DNA from: an uncultured Clostridia bacterium | GTDB taxonomy: Bacteria > Bacillota > Clostridia > Peptostreptococcales > Anaerovoracaceae | NCBI GenBank assembly: GCA_934255435.1 | Contig: CAKQNZ010000039.1 | Span: 1 to 15,338 of the forward strand | Length of the DNA: 15,338 nucleotides | Reading direction: 5' to 3' | Part shown: piece after piece, positions 14,338 to 15,338 of the stretch | How positions within the stretch are numbered: the stretch's first letter is position 1 | Layout: the number at the start of each line of letters is the position of its first letter | The notes under the pieces: generated by a model | The model's input: only the letters and a program-made list of their open reading frames with translations | Told to the model about the DNA's origin: nothing | The model's database searches: none | Translations under genes and position numbers: made by a program

Positions 14338-15222
14338 TTGGAATACAGGACAGACCTCGCTGTCGAGAGCAGGCAGCAGATCACAGACAGCACAGGCGGA
14401 GCAGAACCTGATGGTATAGTGACGCAGCACTCATCATATGACGGCGGCGTAGATGTGACATGCATAGATATAAGAAATAAAAACGGGGCGGCGCTTATGA
14501 ACAAACCCTGTGGCAGATATGTCACCATCGAAGCCGACGGTATCATAGACGGAAACGATGATATGAAGCCTTATCTCGAACATGCGCTGGCAGAGGAGCT
14601 TGGCAGGATGGTGAAGTTCCACAGCAGACTCAGGGTCCTTGTGGCAGGGCTTGGCAACAGGATGGTGACGCCGGATTCACTGGGGCCGCTGACAGTCTCG
14701 AAGATAAAGGCGACACGTCATCTTTTCATAATGTTCGAGGCTGACAGTGACGATGAGATGTCATGCGTGAGCTGCATAGAGCCGGGAGTCACAGGAGTCA
14801 CAGGCATGGAAACTGCAGATATAGTGAGGAAAGCATCTGAACTGGTACAGCCTGACGTCATCATCGTAGTGGATTCTCTTGCAGCAAGGAACATCGGACG
14901 CATGAGCACGACGATACAGATAACTGATACAGGCATATCACCGGGTGGCGGTATGGGTAACAAGCGGACCGGCATAAACAGCAGGACGACAGGTGCGAAA
15001 GTCATAGCGATAGGCGTACCTACAGTGATAGATGCATCGACCATAATACTTGACGCAGTTGGCGGAGCTGATGGTTACGACGAAAAAACAGTCAGCCGTA
15101 TCAGAGAAAGCGACAGTCAGATGATAGTGACGTCCACAGATATAGATATGATAATAAAGGAATTTTCGGATATAATCGCAGGAGGTATAAATAAAACACT
15201 TCATCCTGGCATATATTCATAA
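14338..15222 (+). CDS. gpr: Germination protease Gpr (spore endopeptidase, family A25)
   Basis: Gpr is made in the forespore as a zymogen, trims itself, and degrades small acid-soluble spore proteins when the spore germinates. Family motifs are VAGLGNRMVTPDSLGP, EPGVTGVTGMET and VVDSLAARNIGRM, then TGISPGGGMGNKR. Asp113 and Asp179 (numbered from TTG 14338) are 66 residues apart, matching the two essential aspartates 127 and 193 reported for Bacillus Gpr. RTDLAVE near the N-terminus resembles the self-cleavage site. TTG 14338 is preferred because AGAGGT lies 7 bases before it, giving 294 residues and a propeptide of about six. An ATG at 14290 would add 16 residues but has a poor ribosome-binding site. 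A probable spoIIP follows 23 bases later. Confidence 0.93.
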   Translation: MEYRTDLAVESRQQITDSTGGAEPDGIVTQHSSYDGGVDVTCIDIRNKNGAALMNKPCGRYVTIEADGIIDGNDDMKPYLEHALAEELGRMVKFHSRLRVLVAGLGNRMVTPDSLGPLTVSKIKATRHLFIMFEADSDDEMSCVSCIEPGVTGVTGMETADIVRKASELVQPDVIIVVDSLAARNIGRMSTTIQITDTGISPGGGMGNKRTGINSRTTGAKVIAIGVPTVIDASTIILDAVGGADGYDEKTVSRIRESDSQMIVTSTDIDMIIKEFSDIIAGGINKTLHPGIYS

Positions 15223-15245
15223 GAGTGAATAAACGGAGGACAAGG

Positions 15246-15338
15246 ATGAGGGAGAGAAAAGATATAAAAAAGATACTTACTGCAGGCGCCGTGATGGTCT
15301 TTCTCTGCTCCACTGTGTTTTTTTCCACAGGCAGCAGA
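15246..15338 (+). CDS. spoIIP: Probable stage II sporulation protein P, first 31 codons only
   Basis: The frame runs off the right edge after 31 codons. ATG 15246 has GGAGG (15235-15239) at good spacing. The visible peptide begins with a charged stretch (MRERKDIKKIL) and continues as a hydrophobic segment (about residues 12-27), a membrane anchor or signal sequence. No enzymatic domain is in view. The assignment to SpoIIP, the amidase/endopeptidase partner of SpoIID, rests on position: spoIIP directly follows gpr in Bacillus and many Clostridia. Any other secreted or membrane protein would look the same over this stretch. Confidence 0.6.
   Translation, partial: MRERKDIKKILTAGAVMVFLCSTVFFSTGSR

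Overview
The window reads as chromosomal DNA of an endospore-forming, probably anaerobic Firmicute of the Clostridia type. The evidence is three sporulation genes (spoIID, gpr and the start of a probable spoIIP), a two-subunit oxygen-sensitive class I fumarase, a class III (Firmicute-type) fructose-1,6-bisphosphatase, and Gram-positive style ribosome-binding sites. Isoleucine ATA and arginine AGA/AGG codons are frequent. I cannot name the species with confidence. All protein calls rest on motifs and family resemblance read by eye.

Layout: 1-2280 holds the 3' end of dnaK followed by dnaJ and a strong terminator. 2295-4577 is a divergent pair, a MerR-family regulator and a MATE exporter, sharing a short intergenic region with a MerR-type promoter/operator. 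4594-7152 has spoIID facing left and a two-gene fumarase operon facing right, with overlapping divergent promoters. 7164-11507 runs metY-metA-fbp: O-acetylhomoserine sulfhydrylase, homoserine O-acyltransferase (acetyl-type residue at position 111) and class III FBPase, ending in a clear terminator. 11517-12750 is a leftward deoD-DtxR-family operon. 12770-14268 is leftward rpsT then ldcA, separated by a hairpin-rich spacer and a terminator. 14338-15338 is rightward gpr followed by the first 31 codons of a probable spoIIP.

How genes work together: metA and metY form a direct two-step route from homoserine to homocysteine through O-acetylhomoserine. dnaK-dnaJ is the classic chaperone pair. spoIID and spoIIP are partners in peptidoglycan degradation during engulfment, and Gpr degrades small acid-soluble spore proteins at germination. 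The MerR/MATE pair looks like a ligand-responsive efflux module.

The window is mostly housekeeping. I do not see phage, transposons, CRISPR, toxin-antitoxin or defence genes, nor an evident new system. The points most worth a second look are: the two ends of a usually contiguous gene cluster (rpsT/gpr/spoIIP and dnaK/dnaJ) sitting in the opposite order around about 12 kb of other genes; the folded spacer between rpsT and ldcA; a sigma-E-like promoter for spoIID intertwined with the fumarase promoter; and a MATE terminator encoded within the conserved 3' end of spoIID.
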